Below, piece after piece: positions 41,065 through 48,354 of a stretch of DNA of 64,000 bases; position 1 is the first letter of the stretch, and each line of letters opens with the position of its first letter. The stretch comes from Altererythrobacter sp. C41 (GTDB lineage Bacteria > Pseudomonadota > Alphaproteobacteria > Sphingomonadales > Sphingomonadaceae). The DNA lies in NCBI RefSeq assembly GCF_016803135.1, contig NZ_JAEVFE010000001.1, positions 682,001 through 746,000 of the forward strand. The letters are read 5' to 3'. The translations under genes were made by a program, and so were the position numbers. The notes beneath the pieces were generated by a model, which was not told the origin of the DNA, did no database searches, and saw only the letters and a list, made by a program, of their open reading frames with translations.

Positions 41065-42843
41065 TCAGCGGCCCCAGGCGGCACGGCCGGAGCTGTGGAT
41101 TTCGGCTTCCTCGACCGGTTGGGCCTCGGGAAACGCGGCATAGGCGGCCTCGACCAGCGGGTGCGCGCGCACCTTCGCCTGTTCGGCGGCCCTGGCGGCC
41201 TCCTCCTGCTCAACGAGCGAGGGGACGCCTTGTTCTTCGCATTGTTCGACGATCCAGCGCTGGCCGGTCGCCGCCGTCAGGGCGTCGCGCAGTTGCGGGG
41301 CGATATCGTCGCGGAAATGGGCGGCGCGGGCGTAGCGCAGCGTGCCCGTCTCGAGCAGGACCACGCGGACCTGCAGTTCCATGATGCTGGCGGCGTGGTG
41401 GTGACCCGCGGCCCGGATCTTGTCGACGAGCTGCCGCCAGTCGAGCGCCGCCGCCGGGGCCGCGCCGCCCGCGCCCTGCCCGCCGCTCGCAGGTGCGGCG
41501 ATGCCGTTCGCGGCCAGGTCCTCCAGCTTCTTCGCCAGCTTGCCCGGGTCGGGCAGGTCGGCGGCATGGAGCACGCGCAGCAGCGCCATCTGCGCCGAGA
41601 CCAGCGGGTCCGGCGCCTGGCGCACTTCCTCGTGCCCCTTGAGCAGGAGCTGCCACAGGCGGTGGAGCTGCCCGGCGGACAGGCGGCCCGCCCATTCGGC
41701 CAGCGCCGCCCGCTCCTCGGCGCTCGGCGCCTCGGGCTCCCCGCCGCCGATCTGGGCGACGGTGATGCGGTGGACGAGATCCATCAGCCCGCGCATCAGC
41801 GCCAGCGGCTCGACTCCGAGCGCGTATTGATCCGCGACCCCTGCGAGAAGGCCCTTGGCGTCGCCTTCCAGAATCGTGCCGAGCAGGCGGCGCTGGGCGC
41901 CCTTGTCGGCGAGGCCGAGCATGTCGCGCACGCGGCCCGCGGTCACCTTGCCTTCCTCGCCCATGTCGGCATGGGCGATCGCCTGATCGAGGATCGAAAG
42001 CCCGTCGCGCACCGAACCTTCGGCGGCGGCGGCGACCATGTGCAGGGCTTCGGGCTCGGCCGCGACGCCCTCCTGCTCGCAGACCCAGGCGAAGTGCGCC
42101 TGGAGCAGTTCGGTCGGGATGCGGCGCAAGTCGAAGCGCTGGGTGCGGCTGAGCACGGTGACCGGCAGCTTGTCGACCTCGGTGGTCGCGAAGAGGAACT
42201 TCACATGGGCCGGAGGTTCCTCAAGTGTCTTCAGCAAGGCGTTGAAAGCATTGCGGGACAGCATGTGAACTTCGTCGATGATGTAGATCTTGTAGCGGGC
42301 GCTGACCGCGGCGTAGCGGACCGCCTCGATGATCTCGCGCACGTCGTCGACGCCGGTGTGGCTGGCGGCGTCCATCTCGATCACGTCGATGTGGCGACCC
42401 TCGGCGATCGCCTTGCAGGGCTCGCACACGCCGCAGGGATCGATCGTCGGGCCGCCTTCGCCATCGGGCCCGACGCAGTTGAGCGCCTTGGCGATCAGGC
42501 GCGCGGTGGAGGTCTTGCCGACCCCGCGCACGCCGGTCATCAGGAAGGCGTGGGCCAGCCGGTCGCGCGCGATCGCATTGGCGAGCGTGCGGACCATCGG
42601 CTCCTGCCCGATGAGCTGGGAGAAGGTCTGCGGCCGGTACTTGCGCGCGAGCACGCGGTAGGGCTGCGCGGATGCGTCCGGCTTGGCGGGGGGCGCAGGC
42701 GCGGGTTCGGGCGGCGGTGGCGGCGCATCGCCGAACATGGCGGACTGGCCCGCCGCCTCGAGCTCGGCGGCGCTCGGCTCGGTCTGGTCCTCCTCCCCGG
42801 TATCCCAGGGGAGATCGCCCGAAGTGTCCGGTGAATCACCCAT
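41065..42843 (-). CDS. dnaX: DNA polymerase III subunit gamma/tau
   Basis: The 592-residue clamp-loader ATPase has Walker A GVRGVGKTSTARLIAKALNC, zinc ligands in the CGVCEPCKAI segment, and Walker B/DExx in IYIIDEVHMLSRNAFNALLK, with the arginine-finger region ATTEVDKLPVTVLSRTQRF. The N-terminal 55 residues are acidic and proline-rich, an extension seen in several Alphaproteobacteria. The C-terminal third is the tau-like part. No obvious slippage A-run was noticed, so a separate gamma form is not evident. The SRP RNA gene lies just upstream on the same strand. Confidence 0.96.
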   Translation of the reverse strand: MGDSPDTSGDLPWDTGEEDQTEPSAAELEAAGQSAMFGDAPPPPPEPAPAPPAKPDASAQPYRVLARKYRPQTFSQLIGQEPMVRTLANAIARDRLAHAFLMTGVRGVGKTSTARLIAKALNCVGPDGEGGPTIDPCGVCEPCKAIAEGRHIDVIEMDAASHTGVDDVREIIEAVRYAAVSARYKIYIIDEVHMLSRNAFNALLKTLEEPPAHVKFLFATTEVDKLPVTVLSRTQRFDLRRIPTELLQAHFAWVCEQEGVAAEPEALHMVAAAAEGSVRDGLSILDQAIAHADMGEEGKVTAGRVRDMLGLADKGAQRRLLGTILEGDAKGLLAGVADQYALGVEPLALMRGLMDLVHRITVAQIGGGEPEAPSAEERAALAEWAGRLSAGQLHRLWQLLLKGHEEVRQAPDPLVSAQMALLRVLHAADLPDPGKLAKKLEDLAANGIAAPASGGQGAGGAAPAAALDWRQLVDKIRAAGHHHAASIMELQVRVVLLETGTLRYARAAHFRDDIAPQLRDALTAATGQRWIVEQCEEQGVPSLVEQEEAARAAEQAKVRAHPLVEAAYAAFPEAQPVEEAEIHSSGRAAWGR

Positions 42844-42920
42844 GCGCGTTTAGGTAGGGGCAACCGCCGCCAATGTCATGCGCGGCGGCCCAAACCGGCG
42901 GTGAAAAGCGGGGTGAAAAA

Positions 42921-43006
42921 GGAGCCGAGCGACCCGCTGCCATCCGTTATGGCTGCTTCCTTCCGGACCTGACCAGGTTGGCGGACGCGAACGTCCACCC
43001 GACTCC
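42921..43006 (-). ncRNA. ffs: Signal recognition particle RNA (small bacterial type)
   Basis: On the minus strand the apical SRP domain reads CCTGGTCAGGTCCGGAAGGA followed by AGCAGCC, which contains the tetraloop and asymmetric loop bound by Ffh. The ends GGAGTCGGGT (43006 side) and GCTCGGCTCC (42921 side) pair over ten positions with G-U pairs, giving a hairpin of about 86 nt, followed by a TTTTT tract. It is transcribed toward dnaX. Confidence 0.93.
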
Positions 43007-43013
43007 CGCGGCG

Positions 43014-43042
43014 CATATGGCGAGGGTCGCGGCGGATTGCAA
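43014..43042 (-). promoter_or_regulatory. Putative promoter of the SRP RNA
   Basis: On the minus strand TTGCAA (43042-43037), a 17-bp spacer and CATATG (43019-43014) end 7 bp before the predicted RNA 5' end at 43006. The spacing is ideal; the -10 match is weak. Confidence 0.45.
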
Positions 43043-43053
43043 CCGCGCAGGCC

Positions 43054-43115
43054 CACCCCGCTGCGACTAGCCAGCAAGCTGGCAAGTCTCGCGCCCCTCC
43101 CGCGGGCGGGAGGGG
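43054..43115. repeat. Palindromic repeat, family C, intergenic copy
   Basis: The stretch includes CACCCCGCTGCGACTAGCC, AAGTCTCGC and the CCCCTCCCGC-GGGCGGGAGGGG hairpin. In reverse complement it matches the repeat embedded in the ABC-F gene at 55066-55180, which has the same GCGAGACTTGGC and GGCTAGTCGCAGCGGGGT pieces next to CTCCCGC/GCGGGAG arms. This intergenic copy shows that the coding copy is a mobile or dispersed element. Confidence 0.8.
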
Positions 43116-43137
43116 TCGGGCGCGAAGCGCAGCCACA

Positions 43138-43289
43138 GATCCTCCCCATTTTTGCGAAGCACAAATGGGGAGGTGGCGCGCGCCACAGGCGCGTGACGGA
43201 GGGGTAACCGGTACGCCTTGCCCCTCCACCACCAGCCTGCGGCTGGCGGTCCCCCTCCCCGTTTGCGCTGCGCGAAAACGGGGAGGATC
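43138..43289. repeat. Palindromic repeat, family B, copy 1
   Basis: This is a 152-bp element bounded by GATCCTCCCCATTTTTGCG and CGAAAACGGGGAGGATC, with an inner AATGGGGAGGTGGCGCGCGC and a GCCTGCGGCTGGCGGT hairpin. The same ends and inner pieces recur at 55413-55566. Both copies lie immediately after a gene end and could fold into a long imperfect hairpin. No transposase or coding frame is present. Confidence 0.8.
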
Positions 43290-43298
43290 TAAATCTGG

Positions 43299-43577
43299 TT
43301 ACCGGAAATTATCCGCGTAGGCCTGGATCTTGAGGTGGCGCGGAGGGGTTGCGTGGGCGCGGGCGGGGATGCCGTATTTCGCGGCATAGGCCTGCGCCGC
43401 TTCCTTGTCCGGGAAGGTGAGCTGCACCTGCGACTGCGTGTCCGCGCTGCCGGTCCAACCCATCAGCGGGTCAGGACGCTGCGCTTCGGAGCGCTCGAAT
43501 TCGAGCACCCATTCGGACGTGCGCGCCTTGCCGGACTGCATGGCGTTCTTCGGTCGCTGGTAGATTCGTGCAGACAT
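43299..43577 (-). CDS. ETC complex I subunit (NDUFS4-like)
   Basis: The product has 92 residues and carries the conserved pattern of the NDUFS4/18-kDa accessory subunit: ARIYQRPKNAMQSGKARTSE, WVLEFE, then PLMGWTGSADTQSQVQLTFP, KEAAQAYAAKYG and AYADNFR at the end. In Alphaproteobacteria this supernumerary subunit binds the peripheral arm of NADH dehydrogenase. It is encoded away from the nuo operon and stands alone between repeats, so it probably has its own promoter in 43578-43620. Confidence 0.92.
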   Translation of the reverse strand: MSARIYQRPKNAMQSGKARTSEWVLEFERSEAQRPDPLMGWTGSADTQSQVQLTFPDKEAAQAYAAKYGIPARAHATPPRHLKIQAYADNFR

Positions 43578-43625
43578 GGGATCGCCTTTCCTCGGCGCCG
43601 CGCGAAAATCAAGTTCTTCGGTTGT

Positions 43626-43730
43626 GGTTTCGCGCAGAGACCGCAGAGGAGCGGAGTGCGCAGAGATTCAAAATGCGGCTTCGCCGCTCCAAATTTTCTC
43701 TGCGTCCTCTGCGAACTCTGCGCGAACCTC
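43626..43730. repeat. Inverted-repeat element, family E
   Basis: Arms GGTTTCGCGCAGAGACCGCA-GAGGAG (from 43626) and its near reverse complement CTCTGCGTCCTCTGCGAACT-CTGCGCGAACC (43699-43730) enclose a GGCTTCGCCG loop. The element fills the space between hrpB and the NDUFS4-like gene and has no coding content. Confidence 0.7.
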
Positions 43731-43737
43731 TGTTTTC

Positions 43738-46170
43738 TCAGCCCTTCCCCGCGCCGAACGCGTTCTTGGTCTTGAGACTGGGCTTCTCGGTCCACGGCTC
43801 CTCCGGCCAGCGATGTTTGGGGTAGCGGCCTTTCATGTCCTTGCGCACGTCGGCCCAGCTTCCGCGCCAGAAGCCGGGCAAGTCGCGGGTCGCCTGGATC
43901 GGGCGGCCGGCGGGGCTGGTGAGCTTGAGGAGGAGCGGCGTGGCACCGACCATGGGGTGCCGCTCGAGCCCGAACAGCGCCTGCACGCGCACCTCCACGC
44001 TCGGCGCGTCGTCGCCGGTGTAGTCGATCGGGTGATGCGTGCCGGCGGGCGACACGAATTCTCGCGGGGCGGCGCGGTCGAAACGCTGGCGGCTGTCCCA
44101 GTCGAGCTGGCCGAGCAGCGCGTCGACCAGCTTCCCGCGCGGCACCGCGAGGTCGCGGCGCCCCTCGAGCAGCGGCCGCAGCCAAAGGTCTGCCGTTTCC
44201 GCAAGCGCTGCGGGCGAAAGCGCGTCGATCCCGGCGTAGCGCGCACGGGCGATGAGCTCGGGTGGGAGCAAGGTACCCAACCCCTCCACAGCCTTTTCCA
44301 CAAGGATATCCACAACCCCGGTTGGGTCCGGCGCGGGGTCAGGGCCACTGGCGAGCACGATGGCGCCGAGGCGGCGTTCGAGCCGCGCTTCCACCCTGCC
44401 TTCACGTTCGTTCCACCGCAGGACCGAGCGACGCTCGATCCGTTCGGGGAGCCAGCGTTCGAGATCCGCCTCCTCCAACGCGAGCGCGGCGGTGATCCGC
44501 GCGCCCCTCGCCTGCCCCTGCGCATCGCCGATCGCCAGCCATTCGGCGCGCGCGAGCGGGCTCGCCGGGTCGAGCACGAAGCCGCGCCCGCCGGCCGATA
44601 GCCAGTGCTCGCCCGAGGGATCGCGGCGGCGGGCCACGTTGTCGGACAGGCCCGCGGCGAGGAGGATGGCGGCAGGCACCTCGCTCCTTGCCGGGCCGGA
44701 AACTTGCCGCGCCGCCCGCTCCGCCCAGCGTGCCGCGAGCTTGCGGCTCGCCTCGGCACGTGGGGAGCGGTCGGCGCCCCAGCGCTGCAAGCGTGCCGCG
44801 ATGTCCTCGCCGCGCCCGCCGAGGCCGCGTTCTTGCAACAGCAGCGCGATCTGCGCCGCCTCGCGCGCGGCGCCATGCTCCGCGCCAAAGAGCACCATCG
44901 CCCCGTGCGCCGGGTCAAGCGGCAGGGCTGCCAGTATCTCGCCGCGCGGCGTGATCCGCCCATCGCCGTCGAGCGCGCCGAGCCGCATCAATCGCTCGCG
45001 CGCGGAGGTGATCGAGGCGGCGGGCGGCGGATCGAGCCACGCGAGCGCAGCCGGGTCCGCCGTTCCCCAGCGCGCGAGGCTGAGCGCGAGCGGCGCGAGG
45101 TCCGCGGTGGCGATCTCCGGCAGGTCGAATTCGGGACGGCCGGGATGCGCCGCCTGTTCCCACAGGCGGTAGGCCACGCCGGGCCCCTGCCGCGCCGCGC
45201 GGCCCGCACGCTGGCCAGCCGAAGCTTGGCTCGCCCGGCGGGTGACGAGGTGCGTGGTGCCCGCCGCGCGGTCGAACTCGGCATGGCGGGCGAGGCCGCT
45301 GTCGACCACGACCGACACGCCGTCGAGCGTCAGCGAGGTCTCGGCAATGGCCGTGGCGAGGACGATGCGGCGGCGGCCCTGCGGATCGCGCCGGATGGCG
45401 GCGCGCTGCCCGGCGGGCTCGACCTGGCCGTGCAGGGGGAGGATCGGCACTTCGGGCAGGCGCTCCGCCAGCCGCTCGCGCGTGCGCTCGATCTCGCGCA
45501 CGCCGGGGAGGAAGGCGAGCACGTCGCCGCTCTCCTCGCGCCAGGCGGTGAGCACGGCCTGCGCCATGGCATCTTCAACCCGCCTGTCGGGTGACGAGCC
45601 CAACCATCTGATTTCGAGGGGAAAGGCCCTGCCCTCACTCTCGATCACCGGTGCCTGTTCGCCCAGCAGGCGAGCGAAGCGCGCGCCGTCGATCGTCGCG
45701 GACATGACGCAGATGCGCAGGTCCTCGCGCAGCACTGCGCGGCTCTCTAGCGCGAGCGCCAGGCCGAGGTCGCTGTCGAGATGCCGCTCGTGCGCCTCGT
45801 CGAACAGCACGGCCGAGACGCCTGCGAGCTCGGGGTCCTCGACCACCCGGTTGACGAAGATCGCCTCGGTCATGACGAGCACCCGGGTCCGGGCGGAAGT
45901 TCGGCTGTCGAGGCGGGTCAGATAGCCGACCGTCTCGCCTGCTTTCTCCCCCAGCATCTCGGCCATCCGCTCGGCTGCGGCTCGTGCGGCGACCCGGCGC
46001 GGGCTGAGGAGGATCACCTGCCCGGTGCACCAGTCCTCGCCGAGCAGCGCGGGTGCCACGGCGGTGGTCTTGCCCGCGCCCGGTGGCGCGACCAGCACCG
46101 CCGCACCGGATGTGCGCAGGGCGGCGAGGAGGTCCGGCAGGACGGCGTGGATGGGGAGGTGGTCTGGCAT
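43738..46170 (-). CDS. hrpB: ATP-dependent RNA helicase HrpB
   Basis: A DEAH-box helicase of 810 residues. Walker A is VAPPGAGKTTAVAPALLG, the DEAH motif is LFDEAHERHLDSDLGL, motif III is VMSATIDGARFA and motif VI is SQASAGQRAGRAARQGPG. The C-terminal HrpB domain ends with FWRGSWADVRKDMKGRYPKH, a hallmark of HrpB. RNA substrates are not well defined. ATG 46170 gives the family start (MPDHLPIHAVLPDLLAAL); a longer frame to 46308 would run through a repeat region. It is monocistronic. Confidence 0.95.
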   Translation of the reverse strand: MPDHLPIHAVLPDLLAALRTSGAAVLVAPPGAGKTTAVAPALLGEDWCTGQVILLSPRRVAARAAAERMAEMLGEKAGETVGYLTRLDSRTSARTRVLVMTEAIFVNRVVEDPELAGVSAVLFDEAHERHLDSDLGLALALESRAVLREDLRICVMSATIDGARFARLLGEQAPVIESEGRAFPLEIRWLGSSPDRRVEDAMAQAVLTAWREESGDVLAFLPGVREIERTRERLAERLPEVPILPLHGQVEPAGQRAAIRRDPQGRRRIVLATAIAETSLTLDGVSVVVDSGLARHAEFDRAAGTTHLVTRRASQASAGQRAGRAARQGPGVAYRLWEQAAHPGRPEFDLPEIATADLAPLALSLARWGTADPAALAWLDPPPAASITSARERLMRLGALDGDGRITPRGEILAALPLDPAHGAMVLFGAEHGAAREAAQIALLLQERGLGGRGEDIAARLQRWGADRSPRAEASRKLAARWAERAARQVSGPARSEVPAAILLAAGLSDNVARRRDPSGEHWLSAGGRGFVLDPASPLARAEWLAIGDAQGQARGARITAALALEEADLERWLPERIERRSVLRWNEREGRVEARLERRLGAIVLASGPDPAPDPTGVVDILVEKAVEGLGTLLPPELIARARYAGIDALSPAALAETADLWLRPLLEGRRDLAVPRGKLVDALLGQLDWDSRQRFDRAAPREFVSPAGTHHPIDYTGDDAPSVEVRVQALFGLERHPMVGATPLLLKLTSPAGRPIQATRDLPGFWRGSWADVRKDMKGRYPKHRWPEEPWTEKPSLKTKNAFGAGKG

Positions 46171-46225
46171 TTCGTCCGCTCTACCGACCTCGCCAATCGG
46201 GGGGAAGCGGATCAACCTGACGATA

Positions 46226-46367
46226 GCCCTCCCCCCTTCAGGGGAGAGGGTTGGGGAGAGGGGAACTCGCGCAACATTCGCCGTCCGCTGCGGCTTCGCC
46301 CCTCTCAACTCCGGCTAGCGAGCAAGCTCGCAAGCCTGCGTATCTCTCCCCCGAAGGGGAGAGAGCA
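46226..46367. repeat. Intergenic palindromic repeat, family A, copy 2
   Basis: The element has CCCCCCTTCAGGGGAGAGGG at one end, GCGAGCAAGCTCGCAAGCCT near the other, and a closing CTCTCCC-CCGA-AGGGGAGAG hairpin. In reverse complement it follows copy 1 (7810-7957) piece by piece, with a diverged middle. It lies between hrpB and the polyprenyl synthase gene; the terminal hairpin could end the latter's transcript. Confidence 0.85.
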
Positions 46368-46374
46368 GGAACCC

Positions 46375-47385
46375 TCAATACCCCCGCGCCACCGCGAAGT
46401 GCGCCGCTTCGGCCATCGCGGCGCGGGCCTTGCCGTCGGGGAAGATCGAGATCGCGTCGACCGCGCGGGCGGCGAAGTGGCGGGCGCGTTCGCGGGTGGC
46501 CTCGACCGCGTCGTACTTGCCGATCAGCGCGATCGCTTCGGCGAGATCGTCGTCGGACGTGCGGTGGCCGGCGATCGCGGCCTGCCAGAACTTGCGTTCC
46601 TCCGGCGTCCCGCGGGCGTAGGCGAAGATCACCGGCAGCGTCATCTTGCCTTCGCGGAAGTCGTCGCCGCGGTCCTTGCCCATTTCGGCGGCGTCCGAAT
46701 CGTAGTCGATCGCATCGTCGACGAGCTGGAAGGCGACGCCGAGGTTGCGACCGTAATCGTCGAGCGCCTGCTCCTCCCGCTCGCCGCATTCGGCGACCAC
46801 GGCGCCGATCCGACTGGCGGCGGCGAACAGGGCGGCGGTCTTGGCGCCGATGATCTGGAGGTAGCGTTCCTCGCTCGTCTCGATCTGGCGCTGCGCGGTG
46901 AGCTGCGAGACTTCGCCCTCGGCGATGATCGCGCTCGCGCTGGAAAGGATCTTGAGGACCTTGAGACTGCCGTCCTCGGTCATCAGTTCGAACGCGCGGC
47001 TGAACAGGAAGTCGCCGACCAGCACGGTCGCCGGATTGCCGAAGATGATGTTCGCCGCGGCCTTGCCGCGCCTGAGCTCGCTGCCGTCGACGACGTCGTC
47101 GTGCAGCAGCGTGGCGGTGTGGATGAACTCGACCGCAGCGGCGAGCTTGTGATGACGCGCACCCTGGTAACCGACCAGATCCGCCCCCGCGAGCGTCAGC
47201 ATCGGGCGCAGGCGCTTGCCTCCGCCCGAGATCAGGTGCCCGGCGAGCCGCGGGATCAGCGGAATGTCGCTCTGCATCCGCTCAAGAATCACGGCATTGA
47301 CCGCGTTCATCCCGTGCGCCGTCAACGCGAGCATGGGATCGAGCGTGGGGCGGCGGCGCGGCAGGGGAACGACGTCGGCTGTCAT
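46375..47385 (-). CDS. Long-chain polyprenyl diphosphate synthase
   Basis: This trans-prenyltransferase of 336 residues has the first aspartate-rich motif in TATLLHDDVVDGSELRRGKA and the second in AFQLVDDAIDYDSDAAEMGK. GGKRLRPMLT is the substrate-binding segment near the N-terminus. The residues before the first Asp-rich motif are small, in line with long products; octaprenyl or decaprenyl diphosphate for the ubiquinone side chain is expected, as in this bacterial group. ATG 47385 fits; the chorismate mutase gene diverges 78 bp away. Confidence 0.93.
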   Translation of the reverse strand: MTADVVPLPRRRPTLDPMLALTAHGMNAVNAVILERMQSDIPLIPRLAGHLISGGGKRLRPMLTLAGADLVGYQGARHHKLAAAVEFIHTATLLHDDVVDGSELRRGKAAANIIFGNPATVLVGDFLFSRAFELMTEDGSLKVLKILSSASAIIAEGEVSQLTAQRQIETSEERYLQIIGAKTAALFAAASRIGAVVAECGEREEQALDDYGRNLGVAFQLVDDAIDYDSDAAEMGKDRGDDFREGKMTLPVIFAYARGTPEERKFWQAAIAGHRTSDDDLAEAIALIGKYDAVEATRERARHFAARAVDAISIFPDGKARAAMAEAAHFAVARGY

Positions 47386-47463
47386 GGCGCGCACGCATTG
47401 CTGCGGCGGACCGGGCTTGGCAAGCTTGGAATTGCGCGCCTGCGCGTGATAAGCCCCGCCGCG

Positions 47464-47763
47464 ATGCCCGATTCCAACTCCGCAGGCGACGCGCAGCTCG
47501 CCGCCTTCCGCCGCAGCATCGACAATATCGACGCCGCCCTGATCCACATCCTGGCGGAGCGCTTCCGCATCACCCAGGCAGTGGGCGAATACAAGGCGGC
47601 CAATGCCCTCCCCCCGGCCGATCCGGGGCGGGAGGAGAAGCAGATCGCGCGCCTGCGCAAACTGGCCGAGGAAGCGCACCTCGACCCCGAATTCTCAGAA
47701 AAGTTCCTGCGCTTCATCATCGACGAGGTCATCCGCCACCACGAACGCGCGCGCGGCGGCTAA
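47464..47763 (+). CDS. Chorismate mutase (AroQ class)
   Basis: The helical protein of 99 residues has FRRSIDNIDAALIHILAERF, ITQAVGEYKA (with the Arg/Lys active-site residues) and the terminal helix FLRFIIDEVIRHHERAR. It converts chorismate to prephenate at the head of Phe/Tyr synthesis as a small intertwined dimer. It starts at ATG 47464, with polyprenyl synthase divergent. The downstream stop is 9 bp from the end of the convergent lipoprotein gene. Confidence 0.93.
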   Translation: MPDSNSAGDAQLAAFRRSIDNIDAALIHILAERFRITQAVGEYKAANALPPADPGREEKQIARLRKLAEEAHLDPEFSEKFLRFIIDEVIRHHERARGG

Positions 47764-47772
47764 GCCGGCGCG

Positions 47773-48270
47773 TCAGTCGTCGCGGTCGCGCCGCCAACGG
47801 CGGTCATCGTCGTCCCGGTCACGGCCGCGCCAGCGGCGATCGTCGTCCCTGTCGCGCCAGCGCCGGTCGCGGTCCCAGCGGTCGCGATCGCCGCGCCGGT
47901 CCCGGCCGCGCCATTCATGCCGGTCGTCGTCGCGGCGATAGCGCGACCAGTTCTCGCGCCGATCACCCCGGTCGCGGTAGCGTTCGCGGCGCGATTCCCA
48001 ATAGCGGCGCGTATCGTCGTCCCAGCGGTGGCGCTGGCCGCTGCGGTCATAGATGTAGTAGCCCGCACCCGGATAGTAGTAGTCATTGTACCAGCCGTAG
48101 TACGGATAGTAGCTGCTGCCATAGTACCCGTCGTAATAGTCGTCGTAGTACCCGCTGCCGTAGCCGACCGAGCCGCCGTAATATCCGTAGCCGTCACCGT
48201 AAGTGCTGCATGCGCCGAGACCCAGGGTCGCGGCGGCAAGAAGGGCGGATGCGATGATGCGCTGGGCCAT
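47773..48270 (-). CDS. Low-complexity Gly/Tyr- and Arg/Asp-rich lipoprotein
   Basis: A lipoprotein of 165 residues with signal and lipobox LGLGAC (Cys21). Residues about 24-72 are almost only Gly, Tyr, Ser and Asp (for example GYYDDYYDGYYGSSYYPYYG). From about residue 76 the protein turns into Arg/Asp/Trp repeats (DRRWRDRDDD, GRDRRGDRDRWD), highly charged. No enzyme motif is visible. Homologous small YXWGQ/RcnB-like exported proteins share the basic repeats, but I cannot assign a family. It is probably surface- or periplasm-exposed and disordered; alternate frames over it are shadows. Confidence 0.8.
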   Translation of the reverse strand: MAQRIIASALLAAATLGLGACSTYGDGYGYYGGSVGYGSGYYDDYYDGYYGSSYYPYYGWYNDYYYPGAGYYIYDRSGQRHRWDDDTRRYWESRRERYRDRGDRRENWSRYRRDDDRHEWRGRDRRGDRDRWDRDRRWRDRDDDRRWRGRDRDDDDRRWRRDRDD

Positions 48271-48354
48271 GGCGGCCTCTCCCAGGTAACGAAGTTCGGC
48301 TAACCGATTTATGCGCGAGACGGCCTGCGGTTCCGAAGAACGCAGGCGATGCGC

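Noticed and set aside
40534-42834. A 766-codon frame opposite dnaX
   Set aside because: Antisense shadow of dnaX and ybaB; no family-like motifs.
42844-42920. A possible short coding region downstream of the SRP RNA
   Set aside because: Better explained as the SRP RNA 3' end with its T tract and the dnaX leader.
43054-43289. CRISPR-like repeats
   Set aside because: The units are different palindromes, not equally spaced copies, and no cas gene is present.
47760-48239. Thr/Ala-rich frame overlapping the low-complexity lipoprotein
   Set aside because: It is the frame-shifted shadow of the lipoprotein's repeats; the other frame has a signal peptide and lipobox.
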